A stretch of 64,000 nucleotides of DNA from DASXHD01 sp036488725. GTDB lineage: Bacteria; Myxococcota_A; Polyangia; Polyangiales; Polyangiaceae. The stretch covers positions 1-64,000 of the forward strand of contig DASXHD010000048.1 of the NCBI GenBank assembly GCA_036488725.1, read 5' to 3'. Every line of letters begins with the position of its first letter. Within the stretch, counting starts at the first letter, position 1. Positions 9,029-17,572 of the stretch are shown here, in pieces. The notes under the pieces were generated by a model. It made no database searches and was not told the origin of the DNA. It saw nothing but the letters and a program-made list of their open reading frames with translations. A program made the position numbers and the translations under genes.

Positions 9029-10273
9029 GTGGACGTTCGTCCCGCGGTTCGTGCGGCCCCGCTCGCGATCCTCGCGTCGCTGATGGTCGTCGCGCTCGCG
9101 TCGCGCGCGCGCAGGCACGATCGCCCGCACGCCGAGAGTCGCGCGGTCGCTGCGGTCGCGTCGAGCCAAACCGAGGCGCCGATCGCCGAGAGCGGACACG
9201 CGGGCGCCGCGACCAAGCCGCCGATTCGCATGGAGCACGGCGACCGGCGCCGCTGCGCGCGCGAGGACGTCCGCGGTCCGAGCGCGCTCCACGTGAAATG
9301 GAAGACGAGCGGGCTCGGTGCGATCGAAGCGCAACCGATCCCGTCGCCGGACGAATCGACGATTTACGTTTCGTCACTCGGCGGCGATCTCGTCGCGCTC
9401 GCGCGCGAGGACGGAAAAGAGCGCTTTCGCGTGCCGCTCGGCGGCAGGAGCTACGCGAGCCCGTGCGTGGACGCGCGCGGATATGTGTATTCTGCAAGCG
9501 ATGCGAAGAAGGTGTTCGCCATCGATCCGAAGGGCGTCGTCGCTTGGACGCTCGAGGTCGACGGCGAGGCCGACACGGCGTGCGCGCTGCGCGACGACGG
9601 CGACATCGTGCTCGCAGCGGGGCGCACGCTCTACGCGATCACGCCGAACGGCAACGTCGCGTGGAGGTTTTCGGCGCGCGGAAAGATCTTCACCGCGCCG
9701 GCGATCGACGACCAAGGTCGCGTTTATTTCGGATCGCAGGACGATCACGTTTACGGCGTCGAGCACGGCAACCAAGTGTTCGCGGTCGATCTCGGCGGCG
9801 ACGTCGACGGCTCGCCCGCGATCGACGACGAGGGCAACGTGGTCGTCGGCACCGACTACGACGAGGTCGTGAAGCTCGATCGCAAGGGCGGCGTGCTTTG
9901 GGCGACGAAGGTCGGCGGTTACGTGCGCGGGCCGATTTCGATCGCGCGCGGCGGCGACGTCTTGACCGGAGTCTACGGTCCGTGGTCGCGCGTCGTGCGG
10001 CTCGACGGCAAGACCGGCAAGACGAAAGCGACGTTGGACGTGCCCGGCACCGGCGCGCTCGAGTTCGGCGTTCACGGCGGTCCGCTCGAGGACGCAGCGG
10101 GCCAGCTCTTCTTTGGCGCGCAGGACGACAGGCTCTACGCGATCGACCCGCACGGCAAAACGAGCTTCACACTGCAAACCGGCGGCGACGTCGACGCGCC
10201 GCCCACGCTTCTGTCGAACGGCGCGCTCGTCGTCGCATCCGACGACGGCGCCGTGTACTATTTGGATCCTTGA
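9029..10273 (+). CDS. PQQ-type beta-propeller repeat protein
   Basis: The 414-residue product has one N-terminal hydrophobic segment (LAILASLMVVALA) that could be a signal or an anchor. From about residue 95 onward it contains seven or so repeats of the PQQ/YVTN type, such as TIYVSSLGGDLVALAREDG, GYVYSASDAKKVFAID and RVYFGSQDDHVYGV. Related folds include BamB and quinoprotein dehydrogenases, but the metal- and cofactor-binding residues of true quinoproteins are not apparent, so a scaffold or sensor role is more likely. The TGATG junction overlaps the next gene by one base. A pair of A/T-ending codon clusters lies at 9479-9502. Confidence 0.85.
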   Translation: MDVRPAVRAAPLAILASLMVVALASRARRHDRPHAESRAVAAVASSQTEAPIAESGHAGAATKPPIRMEHGDRRRCAREDVRGPSALHVKWKTSGLGAIEAQPIPSPDESTIYVSSLGGDLVALAREDGKERFRVPLGGRSYASPCVDARGYVYSASDAKKVFAIDPKGVVAWTLEVDGEADTACALRDDGDIVLAAGRTLYAITPNGNVAWRFSARGKIFTAPAIDDQGRVYFGSQDDHVYGVEHGNQVFAVDLGGDVDGSPAIDDEGNVVVGTDYDEVVKLDRKGGVLWATKVGGYVRGPISIARGGDVLTGVYGPWSRVVRLDGKTGKTKATLDVPGTGALEFGVHGGPLEDAAGQLFFGAQDDRLYAIDPHGKTSFTLQTGGDVDAPPTLLSNGALVVASDDGAVYYLDP

Positions 10274-11934
10274 TGAGCGAAGTGGTTGGGATTCCGCCCG
10301 CGATCGACACGGATGTCGAGGACGTCGTATGGGCGCTGCAGACCTCCGCTTCTCTGTGGAAACGCAACGAGCGTGTCGACGCGATCGTGTGGCTGCGTCG
10401 CGCGGCGCAGGCGGCGGGCGAGGCCGAGCACGACGATCGCGCGCTGCTTCTCGCGCGCGAGGCGGCGGAGCTTTCGGATTGGATCGCGAAAAATCCGATG
10501 GCGCCGCTCTCGACCGGACCGACTGTGTCGTCGATTCCGCCGAACGATTCGGCGGGCGGCGGCGTGGATGATCTCTTGCGCACGTCGTTGCCGGACATCG
10601 TCATCGAGGAGACGCCGCAAGTTTCGATGAGCGCGATGACCGAGCCGCACGCGTTCATGCCGGTCGCGGTGCCGCAAGCTCCGGTGGCGCCGATCACGAG
10701 CGATCTCATCCCGATTTCGGAGCCGTCGTCGGTGTCGGTTTATCAGAGCGTCGCGTCGGAGCGGACTTCCGAAAACGTGCAGACGGCTGCCGAGGCGCAC
10801 GCGGGCATGCTCGATCCGTGGAGCGCGCCGACCGACGAGGTCTCGGCGCCCGTGCTCTCGGTGCCGGCCGTGATTTCGAGCGACGACTACGAGGACGAGG
10901 TCGTGACGAGCGCCAAGCTCGTGATTCCGCCGGCCGAGCCCGCGATGGTGATGAACGCGCCGGTGTTGCCCAACGTGCGTCCGCCGCCCCACAAACCGCC
11001 GCCGCCTCGTCGCGCAACGCCGCCCGCCCCGAAACCGCCGGAGCCCGAGGAAGAAGACGAGGACGACGCGGTGACGTCGAGCGTCATCATCTCGACGCGG
11101 CCGCGCACGCCGCCGCCGCCGGAGCCCGAGGTGCCGCGCGTTCGGCCGGAGGCGACGCTCGTCTCGCCGGGCAATGTCTCGAAGCCGAAGCCGGCGAGCG
11201 AAGTCGATCTCTCCGAGGTGAACGCGCTCGCCGATTTGCCCGACGACGCGCGCGCCGAGCTCGAGCGCGGCGCGACGGTGCATCGGCTCTCGCACGACGA
11301 AGAAGTGATGGGCTTCGCGCTCGCGTACGTCGTCGAAGGCGAGATCGACGTCGCCGCGCAAATCGTCGACGCGCCGGCCGATCGCATCACGAAGGGCGCG
11401 GTGCTCAAGGCGCGCGGAACGGTCGCCGAGAGCGTGCCGCTGCGGCTCGTCTGCGGCTCGGACACGGCGATCGTCGCGACGTGGGACGCCGCGCAGATCG
11501 AGCCCGCGTTCAAAGCGTGCCCGTGGGTCGAGGACGATTTGCGCGCCGCGGCCAACCGCATGCAAGCGCTCGTCGGCGTGACGCTCGGGCCGCTCGCCGA
11601 GCGTCTCGACACGTCGCTCCGCGCGCAAGTGACGAGCAAGCTCGAGCTCCGCGAGCTCGCCGAGGGCGACGTGCTCGTTCAAAGCGGCGACCCGGTGCGC
11701 GATCTCTGTTTGGTGGGTCAGGGCTCGGTGGAGCTCGTGAAGGACGGCGCCGTGATCGGCGAGGTCGGCGTCGGCGAGTTCTTGTTTCCGGCGGAGATCA
11801 TGGGCGGCGGCCGCGCGACCGCGACGGCGCGCGCGGGCAAGGGCGGCGCGCTGGTGCTCGCGTCGGATCGCGCGGTCGCGCAAGAGCTGATGGTGACGTG
11901 CCCGCCGCTGCTCGAAATCTTCGCCGGGATGTGA
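10273..11934 (+). CDS. Cyclic-nucleotide-binding-domain protein with long Pro-rich linker
   Basis: The 553-residue product starts with a helical segment (about 10-75: LQTSASLWKRNERVDAIVW). A very long Pro/Val/Ser linker follows (about 80-315) with acidic stretches such as PEPEEEDEDDAVTSS. The C-terminal 230 residues fold as one degenerate and one better cNMP/CRP-type beta-roll: ELREL(A)EGDVLVQSGDPV followed by DLCLVGQGSVELVKDGAVIGEV. No helix-turn-helix follows, so it is not a CRP-type repressor. The ATG shares one base with the propeller stop, indicating translational coupling. It ends 3 bases from the stop of the convergent lipoprotein gene. Whether it binds cAMP, c-di-GMP or nothing is unknown. 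Confidence 0.78.
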   Translation: MSEVVGIPPAIDTDVEDVVWALQTSASLWKRNERVDAIVWLRRAAQAAGEAEHDDRALLLAREAAELSDWIAKNPMAPLSTGPTVSSIPPNDSAGGGVDDLLRTSLPDIVIEETPQVSMSAMTEPHAFMPVAVPQAPVAPITSDLIPISEPSSVSVYQSVASERTSENVQTAAEAHAGMLDPWSAPTDEVSAPVLSVPAVISSDDYEDEVVTSAKLVIPPAEPAMVMNAPVLPNVRPPPHKPPPPRRATPPAPKPPEPEEEDEDDAVTSSVIISTRPRTPPPPEPEVPRVRPEATLVSPGNVSKPKPASEVDLSEVNALADLPDDARAELERGATVHRLSHDEEVMGFALAYVVEGEIDVAAQIVDAPADRITKGAVLKARGTVAESVPLRLVCGSDTAIVATWDAAQIEPAFKACPWVEDDLRAAANRMQALVGVTLGPLAERLDTSLRAQVTSKLELRELAEGDVLVQSGDPVRDLCLVGQGSVELVKDGAVIGEVGVGEFLFPAEIMGGGRATATARAGKGGALVLASDRAVAQELMVTCPPLLEIFAGM

Positions 11935-11937
11935 GCG

Positions 11938-12609
11938 CTATTCGTCGCTGACGTGCGGCGCCGCGAGCGCGACCCGCTTGCCGTTCGAATCGATCTCCCA
12001 GCGGAGCTCTTCGTTGCCCTGCGCCCCCGCGAACCGAAGGCCGAACCACTTCGCGTCCTCGGCGATCGTCGGTTTGCCGTCGCTGCTCACGCGCGGGAAA
12101 TCGACGCGGAAGCAGTGACGGTACGGCGTCGTGTAAGGGAAGTAGTGGAACTCGAGCACGCCCGGCTTGATGATCTCGAGGCGTGACGGCGCAGTCTCGT
12201 TTCCTTTTTCGTCGATGAGACGAACGATCCACGCGGACGTCGGCTTGGTGAGGTCGTCCCAGCGCCACTTCGTTCCGTAGAGCGCGACGTAGAACTCGTA
12301 CTTCACTTGCGTGTCGGCGAGCGTCCGCTGGAGGAGCTCGCGTCGCTGCTCGATCGTGAGCCGATAGTCGGACGAGTAACGCACGACGTACGCCCAGCGA
12401 AAATCCCACGACTCGAACGTCGCCGTCGCGGTGAGCATGTCGTCGAGCTCGCTCAACGTGATGTCGTGATCGTTGCGGGTCCAGCGCGCGAGGACCGTGT
12501 CGTAATCGGACGGGACGTATTCGCGCGGGCCGCCGGCGAGCGACACGTGCGCCTCGGAGCACGCGGCCACGAGGGGCAAGAGCAGGAGCAGGCGCGCGGG
12601 TCCAGCCAC
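11938..12609 (-). CDS. Hypothetical lipoprotein (223 aa)
   Basis: I chose the GTG at 12609 because it gives a compact lipoprotein signal peptide with lipobox LVAAC at about residue 17; longer frames upstream start in unrelated sequence. The mature part is mixed alpha/beta with many aromatic residues (WRWDDLTKPTSAWIVRLID, then GVLEFHYFPYTTPYRHCF). No catalytic motif or known domain was recognised. The pattern suits an envelope protein of a conserved but uncharacterised family. It converges on the cNMP-binding gene and is divergent from the PilZ-like gene. Confidence 0.75.
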   Translation of the reverse strand: MAGPARLLLLLPLVAACSEAHVSLAGGPREYVPSDYDTVLARWTRNDHDITLSELDDMLTATATFESWDFRWAYVVRYSSDYRLTIEQRRELLQRTLADTQVKYEFYVALYGTKWRWDDLTKPTSAWIVRLIDEKGNETAPSRLEIIKPGVLEFHYFPYTTPYRHCFRVDFPRVSSDGKPTIAEDAKWFGLRFAGAQGNEELRWEIDSNGKRVALAAPHVSDE

Positions 12610-12738
12610 CGATTCGAACTGTACTGCAATGACGGGCGCGCCGCATGGCAGATGCGTTCGCACCGCGAAGGCTCTGCCGCAGAAACGTCGGAGATCCTTT
12701 TCGAGGTCTGCTCCGTCCAACGGGGTGAGGCGCATGGC

Positions 12739-13254
12739 ATGGCTGCTGCAGAACACGCGAAAGACCGAATGTTGGAAAAGCTCGATTTGATGGTGCGTTT
12801 TTGGGAGCTCACCGCACGGCACCAAGCCGGCGGCGCCCCGCTCTCGGCCGACGAGCAAGTGGAGCTCTTGTCGTGGATGAAGCTCATCACGACCGATCTC
12901 GACGTGCCGCCGCCCGGGCCGCTTCCGCGGACCGGGAGCGCGCTTCCTGCGCAAGTCATCGGCGCGGGAACGAGCTGCGCCGTCGAGCTTCGCGGCGTCC
13001 TCGCGCGCGCCTTGCTCGTGACGAGCGCTTCGCCCCTGCCGACCGGGGCGAGCGTGCTCTTGCGCGCGACCGACGCGGTCGCGGGCGTCGAGTACATCGT
13101 GCCGTGCGTGGTGAAATGGGTGCATTATGCAAGTCCGTGCACGGCCGCGCTCGCGGTCGACGGCGCGCCGATTCGCAAAACCTTCGGCGCCCGCACCGAT
13201 CCCAAAATCACGCCGCCTTGGTCGCGCGCAGCCGCCGTGCTCCCCGCAAACTGA
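12739..13254 (+). CDS. PilZ-like domain protein, c-di-GMP motif not evident
   Basis: The 171-residue product starts at an ATG preceded by GGTGAGG. Residues 1-55 are helical. The remainder resembles a PilZ beta-barrel (AVELRGVLARALLVTSASP, then PTGASVLLRATDAVAGVEY and VVKWVHYASP). The usual PilZ ligand motifs RxxxR and [DN]xSxxG are not clearly present, so it may be a non-canonical PilZ protein that does not bind c-di-GMP. A soluble cytoplasmic protein is expected. The domain call is tentative and rests on strand pattern only. A REC-EAL protein elsewhere in the window (45441-46604) shows that c-di-GMP signalling is probable here. Confidence 0.55.
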   Translation: MAAAEHAKDRMLEKLDLMVRFWELTARHQAGGAPLSADEQVELLSWMKLITTDLDVPPPGPLPRTGSALPAQVIGAGTSCAVELRGVLARALLVTSASPLPTGASVLLRATDAVAGVEYIVPCVVKWVHYASPCTAALAVDGAPIRKTFGARTDPKITPPWSRAAAVLPAN

Positions 13255-13258
13255 TGGG

Positions 13259-13288
13259 TTGAAGTGAGGGCCGCCGATCTGCGATAGT
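13259..13288 (+). promoter_or_regulatory. Possible sigma70-like promoter of pepA
   Basis: TTGAAG (13259-13264) and GATAGT (13283-13288) are spaced 18 bases apart, each matching four of six consensus positions. The predicted start point would fall only a few bases before the ATG at 13299, giving an almost leaderless mRNA. This is a pattern match without further support. Confidence 0.3.
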
Positions 13289-13298
13289 TTGCGGCCCC

Positions 13299-14849
13299 AT
13301 GCCGCTAAAAATCTCCGCACGCACGACGCAACCTCTCGATTTGGCCGCTGACGTCGTGGTGATGGGCACGTTCTCGTTGCCGAGCGCCAAAGGCGACAAA
13401 GACGGCAAGAAGAAGAAAAAGGGCGACGGCGCGGCGCGCACGGGTGTGCCTTTCGTCGACGCGCTCGATCGCGCGCTCGGCGGCGGCGTCTCGCGCTTGC
13501 TCGCGAAAGAAGAGTTCACGGGTAAGAAAGATCAAATGCTCTCGGTGCCGACGCTTGGGCGTCTGCCGGCGGCGAAGCTCGTGTTGCTCGGGCTCGGCGA
13601 CCGCGACAAGGCCGGGCCCGGCGAGGTGCGGTCGTTCGCTGCGAAGGCGGCGCGCATCGCGAACGCCGAAAAAGCCAAGACGCTCGTCGTCGCGATTCCC
13701 GACGGTCTCGAAGGGCGTCTGCGAACGGTCGGCGAAGGGCTCGAGCTCGGCGCGTATCGCTTCGCGAAATATCTGACGGGCGATCGCAAGCCGAAGGAGT
13801 CGCTCGAAGAGGTGACCATCGCGAGCGAGCGGCGCTTCCCGCCGGACGCGAAGCGCGCGATCGCGCTCGGACAAGGCATCGCCGCGGGCATCAACGTCGC
13901 GCGCGATTTGTCGAACGAGCCGCCGAACGTGATGTTCCCGCAAGCGATGGCCGAAGCCGCGGAAAAAGCGGCCAAGGACTACAAGCTCAAGATCACCGTC
14001 TTCGACGACGAAGAGATCGAGAAGCGCGGCATGAACCTGCTTCACGCCGTCGGTCGCGGCAGCTCGCATCCGCCGCGGCTCATTCACCTCTCGTACGTGC
14101 CGTCGAAGAAGACGAAGAAGCGTCTCGTCTTCGTCGGCAAGGGCATCACGTTCGACACCGGCGGCATCAGCATCAAGCCGGCGCAGAACATGGGCGACAT
14201 GAAGCACGACATGTCCGGCGCGGCGAACGTGCTCGGTCTCATGGTCGCGGTCGCGGCGCTCAAGCCGAGCGTCGAGGTGCACGGCATCATGAGCTGCGCC
14301 GAGAACATGCCCGACGGAAACTCGTATCGGCCGGGCGACATCTGGACGTCGTACGAGGGCAAGTCGGTCGAGATCATCAACACCGACGCTGAGGGGCGCC
14401 TCGTGCTCGCCGACGCGCTCGCGTATGCGGCCAAAGAGCTCGAGCCGGATCTCATGGTCGACAACGCGACGCTCACCGGCGCGTGCGTCATCGCGCTCGG
14501 CCTCACGTACAGCGCGTTTTACGCGACCAACGAGGACACCGCGCAGCGCTTCGCGTCGGCGGTGAAGGGCTCGGGCGAAACCATGTGGCGCATGCCGCTC
14601 ATCGAGGAGCTGCGCGATCAGCTGAAGAGCGAGGTCGCCGACTTGAAGCACACCGGCGACCGCTGGGGCGGCTCGATCACCGCGGCGCTCTTTCTCCGCG
14701 AGTTCATCGGCAAGACGAAAAACTGGGTGCACGCGGACATCGCGGGCCCGGCGTCGACCGACCGTCCTTACGCGTGGCACGGCAAGGGCGCGACCGGACA
14801 CGGCGTGCTCACCTTCTTGTCGCTGATCGAACGCGCCGCGGGGAAGTAA
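13299..14849 (+). CDS. pepA: Leucyl aminopeptidase (M17 family)
   Basis: The 516-residue protein is a cytosolic di-metal aminopeptidase that removes N-terminal residues from peptides. The C-terminal catalytic domain carries the metal and substrate ligands GKGITFDTGGISIKP (near 280) and the family signature NTDAEGRLVLADAL (near 365). The N-terminal macro-like domain is present, so the length is typical of the hexameric enzyme. A short Lys/Gly-rich insert (residues about 32-48) near the N-terminus is unusual. It stands alone, with a possible weak promoter just upstream, and converges on the SRAP gene. Some PepA proteins also bind DNA in Xer recombination; nothing here indicates that. Confidence 0.96.
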   Translation: MPLKISARTTQPLDLAADVVVMGTFSLPSAKGDKDGKKKKKGDGAARTGVPFVDALDRALGGGVSRLLAKEEFTGKKDQMLSVPTLGRLPAAKLVLLGLGDRDKAGPGEVRSFAAKAARIANAEKAKTLVVAIPDGLEGRLRTVGEGLELGAYRFAKYLTGDRKPKESLEEVTIASERRFPPDAKRAIALGQGIAAGINVARDLSNEPPNVMFPQAMAEAAEKAAKDYKLKITVFDDEEIEKRGMNLLHAVGRGSSHPPRLIHLSYVPSKKTKKRLVFVGKGITFDTGGISIKPAQNMGDMKHDMSGAANVLGLMVAVAALKPSVEVHGIMSCAENMPDGNSYRPGDIWTSYEGKSVEIINTDAEGRLVLADALAYAAKELEPDLMVDNATLTGACVIALGLTYSAFYATNEDTAQRFASAVKGSGETMWRMPLIEELRDQLKSEVADLKHTGDRWGGSITAALFLREFIGKTKNWVHADIAGPASTDRPYAWHGKGATGHGVLTFLSLIERAAGK

Positions 14850-14855
14850 ACGTCG

Positions 14856-15518
14856 TCAAAAAAGCGCGAGCTGCTTCTTGCCCGGCGGGTCCGGCACGCG
14901 CTCGATCGGCGTGACGACCCAGTCGGTGATGGCGCGTTCGAGGACGTCTCGGAGCACGTGGTCGTCGGCGTTCGGGTCGAGCCACGTCGCGTGATCGGCG
15001 GGCTCGAGGGCGAGCGGCATGCGGTCGTGGACCGCGGCGACCGCAGCGCTCGGCTCCCGCGTCAAGACGGCGCACGTCTCGATTCGTTTTTCGTCGGACT
15101 TCCAACGATCCCAGATGCCGGCCATGCCGAACGGTTTTCGGTCCGGGCGCTGGAGCAAGTGCGGGAGCTTTTTTTTGCCCTCGTGACGCCACTCGTAGAA
15201 TCCGTCGGCGACGACGAGACAGCGGCGACGTTTGTACGAATCGCGAAACGCGCGGCTCGTCGCGACGGTCTCGACGCGCGCGTTGATGAGCGGCTTCGCG
15301 TCGCGAAATTCACGCACGTAAAATGGGACGAGACCCCACCGCATCGTGACGACCTCGCGAACGTCGGAATCTCGGCGGCGGCGTACGACCACGACCGGGT
15401 CGGTCGGCGCGCAATTGAGATTCACGACGGTGACCGACGGATCGACGCCGCTCGCGTCGGCACCGAACGTGTCGGCGAGATCGTAGGGCGGAACTTCGAG
15501 TCGCGTGCGGCCGCACAT
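14856..15518 (-). CDS. SOS response-associated peptidase (SRAP/HMCES/YedK)
   Basis: The 220-residue product begins MCGRTR, so after Met removal Cys2 becomes the N-terminal catalytic residue. SRAP proteins use it to form a thiazolidine crosslink with abasic sites in single-stranded DNA. The conserved Asn/Arg/Glu segment INARVETV, the strand RRCLVVADGFYEW and the late MPLALEP region are all present. The length is typical. The start is fixed by the Cys. It is divergent from the hydrolase gene with only 20 bases between the starts, so the two promoters must overlap. No LexA box could be assigned with confidence. Confidence 0.95.
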   Translation of the reverse strand: MCGRTRLEVPPYDLADTFGADASGVDPSVTVVNLNCAPTDPVVVVRRRRDSDVREVVTMRWGLVPFYVREFRDAKPLINARVETVATSRAFRDSYKRRRCLVVADGFYEWRHEGKKKLPHLLQRPDRKPFGMAGIWDRWKSDEKRIETCAVLTREPSAAVAAVHDRMPLALEPADHATWLDPNADDHVLRDVLERAITDWVVTPIERVPDPPGKKQLALF

Positions 15519-15538
15519 GGTTCTCTTTTAGAGTTAGC

Positions 15539-16516
15539 ATGGGGCTTTCGATGAGGTTGGGGACGCTCGCGCTCGCGGTTGCGCCGCACGTGGTGGCCGG
15601 GCTCGTGCTCGCGGCCGACGTGCACGCTCCGCCCGTGGCGCGCGCGCAGCCCGAAGCGCCGCGCGTCGTTCGCCGCGAAGCTGCGCCGGCTCGGCGTGTC
15701 GCGGCGACCCACCAGGTGCCGGCGCGCGTGCTGACGTTTCGGCTCGAGCATGGCGAGAGCGTGCCGGGCGAGCGACCGAACACGTGGGTGCACGTGCCCG
15801 CGGGCGTCGCCAACGACTTGAAGCTCACGTTCGTCTTTCACGGCTTCAAGAACTGCATCGCGAGCTACACGAGCGCGGGCGCGTCGTGCCGCAAGCGGGA
15901 TCCGGAGAAGCGGCCGGGCTACGCGATCGCCGAGCAGCTCGAGCGCGAAGGGTCGACGTCGATCGTCGTCGTGCCGGAGACGTCGTTCGACGTCGAGAGC
16001 GCCGAGGCACCCGCGCTCGCGATGCACGGCGCGTTTCGCGCGTACGTCAGCGAGCTCCTCGAGGCGCTCGCGGACGAGACCGGCGGCAAGACGCTCGCCG
16101 ACGTGAAGCGTCTCGCGCTCGTCGCGTCGTCCGGCGGGTACCAGGCGCTCGAGCCGATCTTGGCCGACTCCGAGTCGATGGTGAGCGACGTGATCTTGTT
16201 GGATGCAGGATACATGTATCCGAACAGCACCGTCGGGCACTTCCTCGGCGTCGTGCTCGGCGAGCTCGCGTCGGGCGCGCCCGAGCATCGGCTTGGCATT
16301 CTGTACACGCCGAGCGGCGGCGCGCTTCCGACGAGCTTCGCGCTGCGCGAGATCGCGGAGCGTGCGGCGGGCGAGCGCGGGAGCTTCGCGCACTTTCGCG
16401 ACGATCCGCCGATCGACGCGCTGAGGTCGCCGCTTTACGTTCATCGCGTCGACGAGGATCACGACGTCGTCGTGCGGCGAAATCTCGGTCGGGCGATCGC
16501 GGCCGCGGGCCTCTGA
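15539..16516 (+). CDS. Putative secreted alpha/beta hydrolase
   Basis: The 325-residue product has an N-terminal hydrophobic signal-like segment (about 8-30) followed by a Pro/Arg-rich stretch. The main part looks like an alpha/beta hydrolase: strand TFVFHGF with the oxyanion HG, nucleophile region LVASSGGY near residue 203, strand VILLDAGYMYP, and a late Asp/His segment VDEDHDVVV. The nucleophile elbow departs from GxSxG, so activity is uncertain. Carbohydrate or lipid esterase is the best general guess. A second ATG at 15551 is an alternative start. An A/T-ending codon cluster sits at 16199-16219. Confidence 0.65.
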   Translation: MGLSMRLGTLALAVAPHVVAGLVLAADVHAPPVARAQPEAPRVVRREAAPARRVAATHQVPARVLTFRLEHGESVPGERPNTWVHVPAGVANDLKLTFVFHGFKNCIASYTSAGASCRKRDPEKRPGYAIAEQLEREGSTSIVVVPETSFDVESAEAPALAMHGAFRAYVSELLEALADETGGKTLADVKRLALVASSGGYQALEPILADSESMVSDVILLDAGYMYPNSTVGHFLGVVLGELASGAPEHRLGILYTPSGGALPTSFALREIAERAAGERGSFAHFRDDPPIDALRSPLYVHRVDEDHDVVVRRNLGRAIAAAGL

Positions 16517-16519
16517 GCG

Positions 16520-17015
16520 TCAATCGGGCCAGACGAGGCGCACGCCGGCGGGGAGGGTCGCGGCTTTCACAGCGTGATGGCGCGCTCGCGGTTCCGGCCA
16601 CGACGCGCGGTCCGTCGGCGCCGTGCACGATGCACGCCGACGGCCGGCCGGTGCTCACGGTCGCGACGTCGCTCAGCCATCCGACGCCGACCCGGAGATC
16701 GCGACGATCCTCGACAGCGTGCGCGCTGGGAAGTGCCTTTTGGATCGCGTCGACGATCGCGTTCGCGTCGAGGCCCACGTCGTCGACGCGCGCCGTCATC
16801 TCGATCACGAACGCCGCTTCTCGCCGCCGCAACCCGACACGTTCGCGGCGCCCGGCAACGCCTCGAGCGCGGGCGCGATCGTCTGTTCGAGCTCCGACCG
16901 AACATCGAGCATCGGCGACACGTCGCTCTTCAGATAAAAACGCGGACCCTCCTCGGCCCTCCGCGCGTGACCGTCGGCGGCAGCACGCCCGCGATCGCCT
17001 GCTGAATGTCGGCCG
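16520..17015 (-). pseudogene. Frameshifted remnant of an unknown gene
   Basis: No single frame is open across this stretch, but the minus strand reads as one protein if three single-base shifts are allowed. The pieces, in order, contain ADIQQAIAGVLPPTVTRGG, then FYLKSDVSPMLDVRSELE, then EMTARVDDVGLDANAIV and LRVGVGWLSDVATVSTG, and finally VKAATLPAGVRLVWPD before a stop at 16520. Codon third positions are G/C-rich in each piece, as in real genes here. The family is not recognised. It may be a decayed gene, or assembly indels may have broken an intact one; it is the only such case in the window. Confidence 0.55.
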
Positions 17016-17028
17016 ACCTCCCGCGATG

Positions 17029-17532
17029 CTAAGGCGCGCCGTCGCCCGCGTCCTCACCGACGTCGCAACCGGTTCCCTCGGGCAATCCCGGCGCGCACGC
17101 GTCGAACCACGCGTGCAGCGTGTCGAAGTCGCTCGGCGCAAGCTCTGGCTCGCCGGCCGGCGGCATGTGCGGGAGGCCGCCGTCCTCGATCACTTGCGAG
17201 ACGCGCTGCCAGCGGAGGAGCCCCGTGCCGTAGGGCGACGTGAGATCTTCGTACGTCTTCAGCGGGAACGGCGCGTCGTTCGGCGGCGGCGGCGCGGGAA
17301 CCGTATGGCACTTTTGGCAATGCGTTTGGAAGACGGCCGACACGTCGCACGGCAGGTCCCCCGACGCGAGTGGCGCCGCGCAACCGCCGTCGCCCGGCGG
17401 ATCGGCCTCGGGAAGGAGTGGCGACGCGTCGACGCCGCCGTCGGGATCGCCGCTCGGTGAGCCACCCAGGTAACACGCGGCGCCGAGCGCCGTCGCGAGG
17501 ACGATCACGAATGCCGAGGACGATATCCGCAC
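17029..17532 (-). CDS. Lipoprotein with a cytochrome c haem motif
   Basis: The GTG start gives a signal peptide ending in the lipobox LGAAC, followed by YLGG and an Asp/Gly-rich linker. Residues about 70-80 contain the haem attachment motif CQKCH in FQTHCQKCHTVPAPPP, typical of planctomycete-style cytochrome c domains. A possible Met ligand lies in LPHMPPAGE, after FDTLHAWF is preceded by a loop. The 167-residue length allows one haem only. It is probably an envelope electron carrier or a haem-binding surface protein. The CYLGG beginning is shared with the lipoprotein at 33006-35090, which also has a CxxCH. The next gene upstream is the VWA lipoprotein. Confidence 0.8.
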   Translation of the reverse strand: MRISSSAFVIVLATALGAACYLGGSPSGDPDGGVDASPLLPEADPPGDGGCAAPLASGDLPCDVSAVFQTHCQKCHTVPAPPPPNDAPFPLKTYEDLTSPYGTGLLRWQRVSQVIEDGGLPHMPPAGEPELAPSDFDTLHAWFDACAPGLPEGTGCDVGEDAGDGAP

Positions 17533-17572
17533 TTGGACATCATAGAGTCTCGAAGCGCGCGGAGGTTTCCGA

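Noticed and set aside
12600..12640. GATTCGAAC resembling a tRNA T-arm
   Set aside because: No acceptor or anticodon stem could be paired around it; it lies in the upstream region of a lipoprotein gene.
17306..17320. Sigma54-like sequence TGGCAC followed by GCAAT
   Set aside because: The second half does not match TTGCW at the right spacing, and the sequence encodes the haem-motif region of a gene on the other strand.
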